NCBI GenBank assembly: GCA_035762175.1
Contig: DASTPP010000219.1
Location: 1-42,928, forward strand
Direction: 5' to 3'
Source of the DNA: DASTPP01 sp035762175
Lineage (GTDB): Bacteria > Myxococcota_A > Polyangia > Polyangiales > Polyangiaceae
Length of the DNA: 42,928 nt
The notes beneath the pieces are model-generated. The model was given only the letters and a program-made list of their open reading frames with translations. It had not been told where the DNA came from and did no database searches. Shown piece after piece: positions 25,709 to 34,430 of the stretch. How positions within the stretch are numbered: position 1 is the stretch's first letter; every line of letters starts with the position of its first letter. Both the position numbers and the translations under genes were made by a program.

Positions 25709-26340
25709 AGGCCGAGAAGACCCTCGGCGGCGGCGTGCGCGACGCCCTGCGCGAGCGCATCGTGCGCGGCGAGCTCGCGCCGAACGAGCGGCTGCGCGAG
25801 GCGAGCCTCGCGGCCGAGCTCGGCGTCAGCCGCACGCCCCTGCGCGAAGCGCTCTTTCAGCTCGCGTGCGAGGGCTTCGTGCGTTCGGAGCCCGAGCGCG
25901 GCTTCTGCGTCAAGGCGCTCGAGCCGCGCGAGGTGCGCGAGATCTACCCCATGATCTGGACGCTCGAGGCGCTCGCGGTGCGCACGATCGGCCCGCTGGC
26001 GCCCGGCACCGTGCCCGCCCTCGAGCGCCACAACGCCCTGCTCGCGGTGGCCACCAACGCCGTGCGCGCGCTCGAGCTCAACGACGCCTGGCACGAGGCG
26101 CTCGTCGCCCCCTGCCCCAACCGGCGCCTGCGCGAGACGTTGGCGGGGCTGCGCCTGGCCGTGCGCCACTACGAGAACGTGTACATGAGCGACGCGCTGC
26201 TGCTGGGCCAGTCGGTCGAACAGCACCGGGCCATCGCCGAGGCGCTGCGGGCGGGCGACCTCGACCGGGCCCTCGCGCTGCTCGAGGCCAACTGGCGCGA
26301 CGGCATGGTGGTGCTGCTCGCCAAGCTCGGCGAGCCCTGA
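25705..26340 (+). CDS. GntR-family regulator, FCD (FadR) subfamily
   Basis: GTG 25705 overlaps the dehydratase stop, giving 211 residues. The winged helix (about 8-72) contains VRDALRERIVRGELAPNERL, EASLAAELGVSRTPLREALF and RSEPERGFCV. The all-helical FCD domain follows; its metal/ligand residues are represented by NDAWHEAL, EQHRAIAEAL and the intervening helices. FCD regulators bind carboxylates or amino-acid-derived ligands. It likely represses its own operon through the twin sites at 24642-24671 and is released by the dehydratase substrate or product. Confidence 0.92.
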   Translation: MKAEKTLGGGVRDALRERIVRGELAPNERLREASLAAELGVSRTPLREALFQLACEGFVRSEPERGFCVKALEPREVREIYPMIWTLEALAVRTIGPLAPGTVPALERHNALLAVATNAVRALELNDAWHEALVAPCPNRRLRETLAGLRLAVRHYENVYMSDALLLGQSVEQHRAIAEALRAGDLDRALALLEANWRDGMVVLLAKLGEP

Positions 26341-26380
26341 CCGCGGCGCGGCGCCCCGCGCGCCGCCCGCACCCGCCCGC

Positions 26381-26938
26381 GCGGCGCTCTGGGCCTTCCT
26401 GCTCGCCCGGGGCGCGAGCGCGCTCGTCGTCGACGTGCGCGTCAACGGGGGCGGCTCCGACGTCTTCGGCCTCGAGCTCGCGTCGCGCCTCGCCCGTGAG
26501 CCCTACGTCGCCTTCGCCAAGGTCGCCCGCAACGATCCCGACGACCCGGCCCGCTTCACCCCCCCGCAGCGGAGCGTCGTGCGCCCGAGCGAGCGCCCGG
26601 GCTTCCGGGGCCCGGTGGCCCTCTTGACGAGCGGCTACACCGTCAGCGCGGGCGAGACCTTCACCCAGGCGCTGCTCGGCCGCACCCCGCCCGTGCTCCG
26701 GGCGGGCGAGCCCACCCAGGGCGTCTTCTCCGACGTGCTCCTGCGCCGGCTGCCCAACGGCTGGCAGTTCGGCCTGCCCAACGAGCTCTTTCTGACCGCC
26801 GAGGGCACGACCTTCGACGGCGCCGGCATCCCGCCCGACGTCGCCGTGCCGGCGCTGCCCGACCGCGACCTCGCCGCGGGGCGCGACCCCGCGCTCGAAC
26901 GCGCGCTCGCGCTCCTGCGCCCCGCCGCCCGGCCCTGA
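26381..26938 (+). pseudogene. C-terminal half of an S41 peptidase
   Basis: The recognisable frame starts near ALWAFLLARGASALVVDVRV and continues NGGGSDVFGLELASRL; GTG 26435 is the first usable start. SGYTVSAGETFTQAL holds the S41 nucleophile serine, and AGEPTQGVFSD and FDGAGIPPDVAVPAL complete the C-terminal catalytic region. The N-terminal half and PDZ region are absent and the frame is open back into the GntR stop, with no start there. It is a truncated copy, unrelated in detail to the intact Prc-type protease at 32169. Confidence 0.75.
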
Positions 26939-27033
26939 GCGCGCCCGCGCGGCGCGCCGCCCCGGCCACGCCGCGCCGCGGGAGCCGGGGCAAAGCGCGC
27001 GGTAACTCTCTCACCCGATGAGGTTCGAACTCG

Positions 27034-28110
27034 ATGCACTACTTCCCTCGCACGCCCGGCGCCCTTCTTGGGCAGGCCCGGGCCGCCCTCGTGCTCCTTT
27101 CGGCCTGCACCTTCCCCGAATTTTCCTTCTCCGCCGTCGTGACGACCGCCGGGGCCGCCGGGGCCGCCGGGGCTGCCGGGGCCGCGGGCGCGCCGGACGT
27201 GTACGTCGTGGCAGAGACCGAGGCCGGGGTGCAGTCGGTGATCAGCGACGGCACATCGGTCTATTGGTCCGAGCTCGACGAGCGGACGGGGGCGAGCGCG
27301 GTGCGCGCGGCCCCGGTCGGCGGCGGCGACGTGCGCACGGTGCTCGGGCCCGAGCGCCTCGCGCCCCGGGAGGTGCTGCTGTTCGAGGGGTTCGAGGACG
27401 AGGCCCTCTACGCCTACTCGTTCGAGCGCGGCGTCGTGCGCGTCGACCGGGGCGGGGCCGGCCTGCAAGTCTTGCTCGCCGACGACGCGCTCGAGATCGA
27501 CTTCCTCGTCGTCGGGGCGTACGGCCTCTGCGTCGAACGGATCTCGCCCGACCGCCACGACGTCGCGCTGCTGCCGAAGGCGGGGTCCGCCGCGGCGGAG
27601 CCGTCGACCTTGGCGACGGACGTCCGCGACCTGCTCGGCGCGGGCCCCGGCGGCTTCGTCATCGTCGACGCCGAGGGCGCCGTGCTGCTCGTGTGCGTCG
27701 CCCCGGGGCCGGGCGAAGAAGCGACCCTGACCCTCGTGCCCCCCTCGACGCCGGAGCCCACCGACGTGCGGATGGACGACGGGGCCTACTACCTTTTGCG
27801 GCCCGACGCCGTCGAGCGACTGCCCCGCGGCGGCGAAGGCGCCGCCACGCCGCTCGCGACGGACGAGGTCGACGCGAGCTTGCTGCGCGACGACGGCACG
27901 ACGCTCTACTGGCTGGCCGGCGACGGCGCGCTCGCCGACCTGCGCGCGGTGCCCAAGGCGGGCGACGCGCCGCCGCGCACGGTCGCCGCGGACGTGTCGC
28001 CGGCGGCGCTCGACGCGCGCGGGGGGCACGTCTTCTGGGTCTCGCCCGACGCGAAGACGATCTTCGGACGGCGGGCCCGTGACGAGCGCGAGGGCGTGGC
28101 CGGGCCCTGA
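27034..28110 (+). CDS. Propeller-like lipoprotein, 358 aa
   Basis: The signal peptide ends in VLLSAC (Cys25). A GAAGAAGAAGAAG linker follows (residues about 40-52), encoded by a 9-bp tandem repeat. The rest consists of repeated strands with motifs such as VISDGTSVYWSELDE, DDGAYYLLRPDAVERL, DDGTTLYWLAGDG and ARGGHVFWVSPDAKTI. This is the 'xGxxVYW' propeller type common among myxobacterial lipoproteins of unknown function. It stands alone on this strand; the 3' end approaches the convergent membrane-protein gene with 55 bp between. Confidence 0.8.
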   Translation: MHYFPRTPGALLGQARAALVLLSACTFPEFSFSAVVTTAGAAGAAGAAGAAGAPDVYVVAETEAGVQSVISDGTSVYWSELDERTGASAVRAAPVGGGDVRTVLGPERLAPREVLLFEGFEDEALYAYSFERGVVRVDRGGAGLQVLLADDALEIDFLVVGAYGLCVERISPDRHDVALLPKAGSAAAEPSTLATDVRDLLGAGPGGFVIVDAEGAVLLVCVAPGPGEEATLTLVPPSTPEPTDVRMDDGAYYLLRPDAVERLPRGGEGAATPLATDEVDASLLRDDGTTLYWLAGDGALADLRAVPKAGDAPPRTVAADVSPAALDARGGHVFWVSPDAKTIFGRRARDEREGVAGP

Positions 28111-28165
28111 CCGCGGCGGGCGCTCAGCCGCGGCGCACGACGGCCGCGCGGCGCCGGAGAGAGCC

Positions 28166-28621
28166 TCAGGTCGGCCCGAAGCGCGCCTTGACCTCGGGCT
28201 TCATGAGCACGACGAGCGCGAAGGCGCCGAGCGCGGTGCCGAGCGGCATGTTCATCAACGCCACGCACGCCCCTGCGACGCAGAGCACGTGGTTGCGGCG
28301 GCGGGCGAGCGCCTGGCCGGCGATCACCATCAAGACCGCCTTGCCCACCAAGATCAGCGCGACGGCGCCGAAGACCACGGCGAACACGCCGCCGAAGAGC
28401 CAGGGCGGCGGGCCGCCACGCGAGCCGGGCGCGGCGCCCGCGAACAGCAGCACCGGCAGCACGGCGAACGCGCCGGCGACGAGCGCGGACAGGGCGACGA
28501 ACCCACTGTAGACGTAATAGAGTACGCTCAACGTGTTGAGCGTACTCTCGTCGGCCTCGGCCGAGCCTTGCCGCTGCGGCTGGTAGGGCGTGAAAGGCGG
28601 GGGGGCGCTGCCGAAGCTCAT
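28166..28621 (-). CDS. Small membrane protein of an uncharacterised family
   Basis: The 151-residue product starts at ATG 28621. A Pro/Gln-rich tail is followed by three or four hydrophobic helices: LSVLYYVYSGFVALSALVAG, LFGGVFAVVFGAVALILVGK, NHVLCVAGACVALMNMP and LGTALGAFALVVLMKPEVK. The pattern LxxLYYV...MPLGTxLGxFxLVVLMxPxVK matches a widespread family of uncharacterised proteins I have seen in myxobacteria. A 30-bp perfect palindrome overlaps codons 25-34. No function is known. Confidence 0.75.
   Translation of the reverse strand: MSFGSAPPPFTPYQPQRQGSAEADESTLNTLSVLYYVYSGFVALSALVAGAFAVLPVLLFAGAAPGSRGGPPPWLFGGVFAVVFGAVALILVGKAVLMVIAGQALARRRNHVLCVAGACVALMNMPLGTALGAFALVVLMKPEVKARFGPT
28519..28548. 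repeat. Perfect 14-bp inverted repeat inside a CDS
   Basis: Arms AGAGTACGCTCAAC (28519-28532) and GTTGAGCGTACTCT (28535-28548) pair perfectly around GT. The arms are about 50 per cent GC in a region otherwise above 70 per cent. It lies within the 5' part of the membrane-protein gene. Confidence 0.9.
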
Positions 28622-28691
28622 GGGCGCGATGATACACGAACGCCCGCGCCCTTCCTCCGGCGGGCGCCGCGCGCAACGAAGGGCCAGGGCG

Positions 28692-29879
28692 TCACGCCGG
28701 CGCGGGCCGACGTCGCTCGCGCTCGAGCCAGGTGACGCATACGGCCAGCGCGCACAGCAACACGGGCAACATGGCCAGGCCGACCGACGCGGCGATCGCC
28801 CCGATGAGCCAGGGCAAGCTCGCAACGCCGAGGCTCGTCGCCGCGACTTGATAGCCGACGAGCCGCGCGCCCTCCGGGCCGAAGCGCCGCGGCGTGTCGT
28901 GCATCGTGAGCGGGTAGATCGACGCGAGCGACGCGCCCAGGCAAGCGAGCGCGGCCACCCACAACCACGTCGGCGTGCCGGGGGCCGCGAGCAGCACGGC
29001 GCAGCCCGGCGCGGCGCGCGCCGAAACGCGCAAGACGCGCGCGGGGCCCCAGGCGTCGGCGCGGGCCCCAATGACGAAGCGGCCCGCGCACAGCGCCCCC
29101 CAATACAGCGCGACCGCCCCGCCGGCGAGCGCACGCGACGTGCCGCGCGTCTCGGTGAGCAGCGTCGCGGCCCACAGGCCGACCCCCGCCTCGAGCCCGC
29201 CGTAGCAGAAGAACAGGAGCACGCTCGCACGCTGCGGCCAGCGCGAGCCCGCGCCCGCCGCGGGGCCCGCGTGCGCCTCGGCCCCGGCCGCGTCGCCGCC
29301 CCACGAGCGCCGCGTGGCCCAGAACGCGAGGGCCAGCAGCGACTCGACCGCGCCGAGCGAGCCGTACGCGACGCGCCAGGATGCCCCCGACGCGAGCACG
29401 CCCGACACGACGGCCGGCGCGAGCGAGGCGCCGATGCCCCAGGAGGCATGCAACCAGCTCATGTGGCGGGCCGAATGATGGCGCGCGACGTAATCGTTCA
29501 AGCACGCGTCGATCGCCCCCCCGCCCAGGCCCGCGCTGACCGCCGCCAAGAGCAAGTAAGCGAAGCTCGGGGCGGCGGCGCTCGTCAGCAGCCCGAGTGC
29601 GGCGAGCAGCGTGCTCGCGACCAGCACGGCGGCGGTGCCCCAGCGGCCCCGCACCCGGCCGCTCAGCATGCTCGAGAGCACCACGCCGGCCGTGGTCACC
29701 AGGACGACCGAGCCCGCCGTATCGACGCGCAGCCCGAGGTCGGTGCGAACCGCCGGCCAGGCCGCGCCCAGCACCGTATCGGGCAGCCCGAGGCTCACGA
29801 AGCCGGCGTACGACAGGAGCAACAACCACGCGCGACGACGGCCGAGCACGGCGTTCGGTCGCGACGAGTCGGGCTGCAT
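28692..29879 (-). CDS. MFS transporter
   Basis: From ATG 29879 (MQPDSSRPNAVLGRRRAWLL) the product has 395 residues and about 12 hydrophobic helices in two sets of six, split by a charged loop near residue 200. Helix 1 has SYAGFVSLGLPDTVLGAAWP, a form seen in the fucose-permease-like and related MFS branch. The substrate is unknown. It is the first gene of a minus-strand pair that ends with the small membrane protein, separated by 70 bp. Confidence 0.88.
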   Translation of the reverse strand: MQPDSSRPNAVLGRRRAWLLLLSYAGFVSLGLPDTVLGAAWPAVRTDLGLRVDTAGSVVLVTTAGVVLSSMLSGRVRGRWGTAAVLVASTLLAALGLLTSAAAPSFAYLLLAAVSAGLGGGAIDACLNDYVARHHSARHMSWLHASWGIGASLAPAVVSGVLASGASWRVAYGSLGAVESLLALAFWATRRSWGGDAAGAEAHAGPAAGAGSRWPQRASVLLFFCYGGLEAGVGLWAATLLTETRGTSRALAGGAVALYWGALCAGRFVIGARADAWGPARVLRVSARAAPGCAVLLAAPGTPTWLWVAALACLGASLASIYPLTMHDTPRRFGPEGARLVGYQVAATSLGVASLPWLIGAIAASVGLAMLPVLLCALAVCVTWLERERRRPAPA

Positions 29880-30107
29880 CTGGCGCAGCCTGTCATGCCT
29901 CGGGTGCCCGCACAAACGCGCTGCCGGCTCTCGAGCGGTGCGCCGGCCGCCACGCCGCCCGACGCGCCACGGCGAGCCCCCCGCCCGCCGCGGTTACCGG
30001 CTAGCCTCCCCGCGGTCGGGTTCGGGCCTGTCGAAAGCGCCCAAACCGATGACGGAAGGCCGAGAGACGGACACCGGCCGAGCCACGCCCGCTGGTTGCC
30101 TTCTCGG

Positions 30108-30902
30108 TTAGAACATTGGGCCCGTCTTGGCCTCGCGGCCGCCGAAGAGCTGCGGCGTTTGGGGGTACATCTGCGAAGGCAGGCGCGCCCTGATCGCCCG
30201 AAACCATTCCTGCGGCGTCGCGGGATCCTGCCGGAGGGCCTCCAGCGCGGCCCGCGTCATCGCGCCGTTGGGCCGGCCGTCGAAGTCGGCGTCGTAGCTG
30301 AACTCGACGTCCTTGCAGCCCGACAGCAGGAGCGCCGGGTAGGCTTCGCCGCGCGAAGATCTGGACGTCCGTGACGCCAGCGCGACGCGCTCGCGCGTCT
30401 TCTTGTCCTTGACGAACTCGAGCGGCGGCAGGAGCCGGATCTTGGGCATCCGGCCGGCCGACGACAGCGGGTCGGCGGCGAACCTGGTCACCGAACCCGA
30501 GTGGCACGAATCCGAGATGAAGTAGAGCCGTGCCCCCCTCGCCTTCTTTTTGAAGATCTTCGCGAGGTCGTCGTCCAGCAGGTATTGCTCGTCGCCGACG
30601 TCGTAGGGGCAGAGCATCTCGTCGCGGCCGTCTAGTTCGTCGTCGTCATCGTCGGGCAGCCACGAGCCGTGCCCAGCATAGGTGAACACGAGAGAGTCGC
30701 CAGCGACGGCGCCCGTCACGAGCTTCGTGAGCGCACTGACGATGGCCCGCCGGGTGGCCTGTTTGTCCAGCAGCACCTTCACCCGGTAGCCGCGCGCCCC
30801 GAGCTCCTGTGCCCAATCGCGCGCGTCGTTGACGCACCCGCTCAAGTCCGACTTCGTGCCCGGATAATTGTTGATCCCCACGCAGAGCGCTTGCTTGACC
30901 AT
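30108..30902 (-). CDS. Metacaspase-type cysteine protease (C14 family)
   Basis: The 264-residue protein starts at ATG 30902 with GGAGG eight bases upstream. His78 in TYAGHGSW and Cys133 in SDSCHSG are the catalytic dyad. The acidic DDDDDELDGRDE at 84-95 matches the metacaspase calcium/P1-pocket region that gives cleavage after Arg or Lys rather than Asp. The domain fills almost the whole protein; there is no signal peptide, TM helix or accessory domain. A long basic loop (160-185, VKDKKTRERVALASRTSRSS) could be autocleaved. It lies 220 bp downstream of the gene for a small acidic/cationic protein, read in the same direction. Confidence 0.92.
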   Translation of the reverse strand: MVKQALCVGINNYPGTKSDLSGCVNDARDWAQELGARGYRVKVLLDKQATRRAIVSALTKLVTGAVAGDSLVFTYAGHGSWLPDDDDDELDGRDEMLCPYDVGDEQYLLDDDLAKIFKKKARGARLYFISDSCHSGSVTRFAADPLSSAGRMPKIRLLPPLEFVKDKKTRERVALASRTSRSSRGEAYPALLLSGCKDVEFSYDADFDGRPNGAMTRAALEALRQDPATPQEWFRAIRARLPSQMYPQTPQLFGGREAKTGPMF

Positions 30903-31018
30903 CGCGATCCTCCTACGGGTGCCGCTAGAAGCGGCGCCCCCCCTCGCTTCGCCTTCCGCCGGGTCTTCGCGCCTCGAGCCAGAAACCTTCGGCCGCCGCC
31001 GTCCCACGGGCGAAATGA

Positions 31019-31112
31019 GAGCGCTCACGTGCTCGACCGAAGGCGAACCCGTGAGCACTCAATCGCTGCGACTGCCCCGGGGGCCGACGTCAACCAAACG
31101 AAAAGCCCCCGG
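31019..31112 (-). promoter_or_regulatory. Hairpins in the leader of the metacaspase gene
   Basis: Two hairpins lie between the 180-aa gene and the metacaspase gene. An 11-bp arm pair (31019-31029 with 31050-31060, one G-U-type mismatch) is near the middle. An 8-bp GC stem (31077-31084 with 31105-31112) is just after the stop of the upstream gene. Either could limit readthrough into the protease gene. Confidence 0.45.
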
Positions 31113-31122
31113 CCGCGAGCGC

Positions 31123-31665
31123 TTAGAGCAGGCTCGCGAGCTCTGCGATGAGCGACACGATAGAAGGGCGGGACAACCCTTTGAGGGCCCACTTCGCCGG
31201 GTTGAAGTTCGAAAGCCCGTTCACCCACCGGTTGAACGCGCCGTAGCCACCCTTGGCCGCCCTCACGGCAGCCGTGAAGAGCTTCGGGCTCTTTCTGAGC
31301 AGCTTAATGATAGCGCCGAAACCCCTCGCCCGGGCAAGGCGCTCCCCCTGAGCCCGAGCCTCCTCCACCGTCGCGAGCTCGAGGTCGGCGTCGTCCTCCC
31401 CGGCCTCTTCCTCTTGCTCCTCCTCTCCCTCTTCCGCCCGCTCGCCCATCGCCTGGAACAGCGACGCCAGCGCCTGGGCCTGCTTCGGCGAGAGATCGCG
31501 GAGCACGGCCTGCAGGGCCCCCGACACCTCGGGGGGAAGGGCCTGGCCGTCCTCAAGCGTGTCATTTCCTGAGGGGGAGCCCAACTCATCGGACACCTCG
31601 GTGAGGAGGTTGCCGAGAACCTTGCGAACGGCCTGTTCGATTTTAGTGTCGTGTGCAGCAGTCAT
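31123..31665 (-). CDS. Small acidic/cationic two-part protein upstream of metacaspase
   Basis: The 180-residue protein starts at ATG 31665, preceded by GGAGAG. Residues 1-74 are probably helical (TKIEQAVRKVLGNLLTEVSD). Residues 75-102 contain 16 Asp or Glu. Residues 104-114 (RAQGERLARAR) are Arg-rich. Residues 115-180 are cationic, Gly- and aromatic-rich, and amphipathic: GFGAIIKLLRKSPKLFTAAV, GGYGAFNRWVNGLSNF, then a hydrophobic end ELASLL. There is no Cys and no signal peptide. The first 15 codons are noticeably AT-richer than the neighbourhood. I know no family. The layout resembles a toxin or peptide precursor with a neutralising acidic part and a cleavable basic junction. Confidence 0.75.
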   Translation of the reverse strand: MTAAHDTKIEQAVRKVLGNLLTEVSDELGSPSGNDTLEDGQALPPEVSGALQAVLRDLSPKQAQALASLFQAMGERAEEGEEEQEEEAGEDDADLELATVEEARAQGERLARARGFGAIIKLLRKSPKLFTAAVRAAKGGYGAFNRWVNGLSNFNPAKWALKGLSRPSIVSLIAELASLL

Positions 31666-32168
31666 AATTTTACTCTCTCCGTGCTAATAGCCGGAATGCC
31701 CCCGGCCTCGGCGGGCCACGCCTCCGCGCACCCATCAAGGCGGGCACCGTCGCCGGTTGATGTGAAGCGCGCCCGCGAAGAATTCTTCGAAGGCCAACCG
31801 ATACCCCCCGGACGGACGCGGGGCCTTTCAGGTTGCCCGAGAGGGGCGGGCCTGCCCCGCCCGGGGCGGTACGCCACAAAGTCAACCTGCTGTGTCGCGT
31901 GGGCCACGCGCGGATCGCGCCGTCGGCCCGATACTCTGCCCCCGAAAGGGCCCGGGCGCGGGCCGACTCGGCCTCGCGGGCGCCGACTCGGCCGACAAGG
32001 GCGGGGGGCCCGGGTAGCGAGCCAAGACGGCCGGCCGAGCCTGGGGCGACGGGCGCGGGGAAGCAACAACGCAGCGAGGGCTGGGCGGGACGCCGCGTGC
32101 GAGCCGGGGGGGCGGCCCCGAACGCCGCCCCGGGCCTGCGAACCCCGGCGCCCCGCCGGGCCCTGCGG
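31666..32168. other. 503-bp gap, promoter region of the metacaspase locus
   Basis: No gene is supportable here. The bases just before 31666 on the minus strand contain the AT-rich leader of the 180-aa protein (CTATTAGCAC then GGAGAG). The remainder is GC-rich with a near-palindrome around 31843-31863. Confidence 0.4.
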
Positions 32169-34391
32169 TCAACGCTTCGGGGCCATGTCGGCGAGCACCC
32201 GGACGCTCTCGTCGACCCAGAGATCGCGCGCGAGATCGTTCTGCCAGGCGTCGAGGCGCTGGCGCAGCTTCTTGTCGGCCGTCGCGGTCGACGCCCCCGG
32301 CAGCACCTCGACGGTGAGCAGCGGCTTGCGGTCGATCTTCTTCGGGTCGACGCGCTCGATCTCGGCCTTTTCGCGCTTCTTGGCCGCTTGCCACGTCGCC
32401 AGCTCGAGGTTCTCGAGCGTCTTCTCGCGGCGCGCGGTGAGCAGGGCGCCGAAGGCGCGCACGGTCTCGAAGTCGGCGTTCTTGCCGGTGCGCTCGCGGC
32501 TCGCGCGCTGCAGGTCGGCGAGCTGCCAGCGGTGGGGCACCTTCGCGAAGGGCGCGGCGCCGATGGCGTGAAACGGGATGGCGTGAAAGAGCGTGCGCTC
32601 GCCCGAGTCGACGAACGAGGTGGGGTCGGGCAAGAGAATGTCGGGGGTGACGCCGCGCAGCTGGGTCGAGGCGCCGCTCACGCGGAAGTACTCTTCGACC
32701 GTGACCTTGTAGAGCCCGAGCGGCTCGCCCCCGGGCGAGGCCCCCAGCCGGTCGAGGTCGAACACGGCCTGCACGGTGCCCTTGCCGTGCGTCGCGCTCG
32801 TGCCCACCACCACGGCCCGCTCGTAGTCTTGCAGGGCGCCGGCGAGGATCTCGGCCGCCGACGCGCTGAAGCGGTCGACGAGCACGACGACGTCGCCGTC
32901 GAAGGTGGCGCCCGGGGCCTCGTCGCGCAGGACCTCGACGCGCCCGGCCGCGTCCTTCGTCTGGACGACCGGGCCCCGGTCGAGGAAGAGCCCGCTGATG
33001 TCGCGCGCGTGGGCGAGCAGCCCCCCGCCGTTGCCCCGCAGGTCGAGCACGAGCGACCTCACCTTGCGCTTCTGCAGGGCGTCCAAGATGGCCCGCACGT
33101 CGTCGGTGGCGTTGCGCTCGCCCGGCTTCGCGCGCGGGCCGATGTCGCCGTAAAACCCGGGCAGGAACACGTAGCCGACGGGCTCGGCGCCGCCGGCGCG
33201 CAGCACGGCCCCCCGGGCGTACGTCGCCTCGATGCGGATGACGTCGCGCGTGATCGAGATGGTCTCGACCCGGCCGTCGCCCTTCTTCACCGTGAGCACG
33301 ACCACGGTGCCCTTCGGCCCGCGGATCATCGCCACGACCTTGTCGATCGGCATGTCGACGACCTGCACGGCCTCCTTGCCCTCCTGGGCCACGGCCAAGA
33401 TGAGGTCGCCGATCTCGAGGCGGCCCTGCTGCCAGCTCGCGCCGCCGGGCACCAGGTCGACCACCGCCACGTAGTGGTCTTGCTCGGCGAGCGTGGCGCC
33501 GATGCCCTCGAGCGTGCCGGTCATGGCGATGTCGAAGTTCGCCTCCTGCGCGGGCGCGAGGTACTGCGTGTGCGGGTCGAAGACCGCGTTCACCGCGTTG
33601 AGAAAGTCTTCGGCGGGCGCGAGCTTCTCGGGCGCGGCGAGGCGCGCGAACTGCGTCTCGTAGCGCGCGGCGATGTCCCTTCGCACCTTCTCTTCGCGCC
33701 CCTCGAAGGTCGGAGGTATGTCGCCGAGCGCCCGCTCGGCGATCGCCTCGCGGCGCGCCTCGTCGGGGTCTTTCGGGGGGGGCTTCGGCTTGCCCCGGGC
33801 CTCGAGGCTCTCTTCGAGCTGCCGCAGCCGCTCGAGCGCCTGCAGCTTGAGCACGCCCCGCCACCGGTCGCGCAGCTCGGCCTCGGTCCGGCAGTGGGCG
33901 CGCTTCTTCGGGTCGGTCTCGAGCGCCTCGGGGGCGGCGAAGTCGAAGGGCTTGCTCAGCAGCTCTTTGACGACGCCGGCGACGGACGCCCGCCGGGCGG
34001 CGATGAGCGCGGCCCCCTTGCGCGCGAGCGCGAGGTCGCCCGCGGCGAGCTCGTCGTCCATGCCGTCGGCGTAGCGCGCGAGGGCGTCGACGTGGCCCTG
34101 CAGCAGAAAGAGCTTCGCGCCGTCGAGCTCTTCGACAAACTTGGGGAAGGCCTCGCGCGACATGGCGTCGTCGATCGGCCGCCGCAAGACGTGCTGCTTC
34201 GTCAGCAGGGCGACCGCCGCCTGCGCCAAGACCGGCTCGCGCGGGTCGGCCGGCACCTCGGCCAGCTCGGCGGTCGCGACCCCGGCGGCCGCCGAGCCAT
34301 TGCTTTTCGTGGCGGGCGTCGGCCGGGGGGGCGAGCAAGCAACGAGCGTGCCCGCCGCCAGGAGAAGGGTCGCTAGAAATCGCATCGCCAT
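32169..34391 (-). CDS. prc: Prc/Tsp-type carboxy-terminal processing protease (S41)
   Basis: From ATG 34391 (MAMRFLATLLLAAGTLVAC) the product is a 740-residue lipoprotein. A helical N-terminal region (about 40-225) precedes a PDZ domain (GIGATLAEQDHYVAVVDLVP, about 260-350). The S41 catalytic core has VLDLRGNGGG, Ser511 in RFSASAAE and Lys537 in THGKGTVQ, spaced as in Prc. A C-terminal helical domain (LLTARREKTLENLELATWQA) is typical of the long Prc form. Prc trims lipoproteins and peptidoglycan hydrolases in the periplasm. It is followed downstream only by the 503-bp gap, so it is a single-gene unit. Confidence 0.92.
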   Translation of the reverse strand: MAMRFLATLLLAAGTLVACSPPRPTPATKSNGSAAAGVATAELAEVPADPREPVLAQAAVALLTKQHVLRRPIDDAMSREAFPKFVEELDGAKLFLLQGHVDALARYADGMDDELAAGDLALARKGAALIAARRASVAGVVKELLSKPFDFAAPEALETDPKKRAHCRTEAELRDRWRGVLKLQALERLRQLEESLEARGKPKPPPKDPDEARREAIAERALGDIPPTFEGREEKVRRDIAARYETQFARLAAPEKLAPAEDFLNAVNAVFDPHTQYLAPAQEANFDIAMTGTLEGIGATLAEQDHYVAVVDLVPGGASWQQGRLEIGDLILAVAQEGKEAVQVVDMPIDKVVAMIRGPKGTVVVLTVKKGDGRVETISITRDVIRIEATYARGAVLRAGGAEPVGYVFLPGFYGDIGPRAKPGERNATDDVRAILDALQKRKVRSLVLDLRGNGGGLLAHARDISGLFLDRGPVVQTKDAAGRVEVLRDEAPGATFDGDVVVLVDRFSASAAEILAGALQDYERAVVVGTSATHGKGTVQAVFDLDRLGASPGGEPLGLYKVTVEEYFRVSGASTQLRGVTPDILLPDPTSFVDSGERTLFHAIPFHAIGAAPFAKVPHRWQLADLQRASRERTGKNADFETVRAFGALLTARREKTLENLELATWQAAKKREKAEIERVDPKKIDRKPLLTVEVLPGASTATADKKLRQRLDAWQNDLARDLWVDESVRVLADMAPKR

Positions 34392-34430
34392 GTAAACTAG
34401 CCGCTCCGCCGCGACCTTCGAGCCTTTTTT

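Noticed and set aside
31843..31863. GC-rich near-palindrome as a terminator
   Set aside because: The arms do not pair well and no T-run follows.
31833..34376. 847-codon plus-strand ORF
   Set aside because: It is the complement of the Prc gene. Its Asp/His/Val-rich composition is typical of antisense frames in GC-rich DNA.
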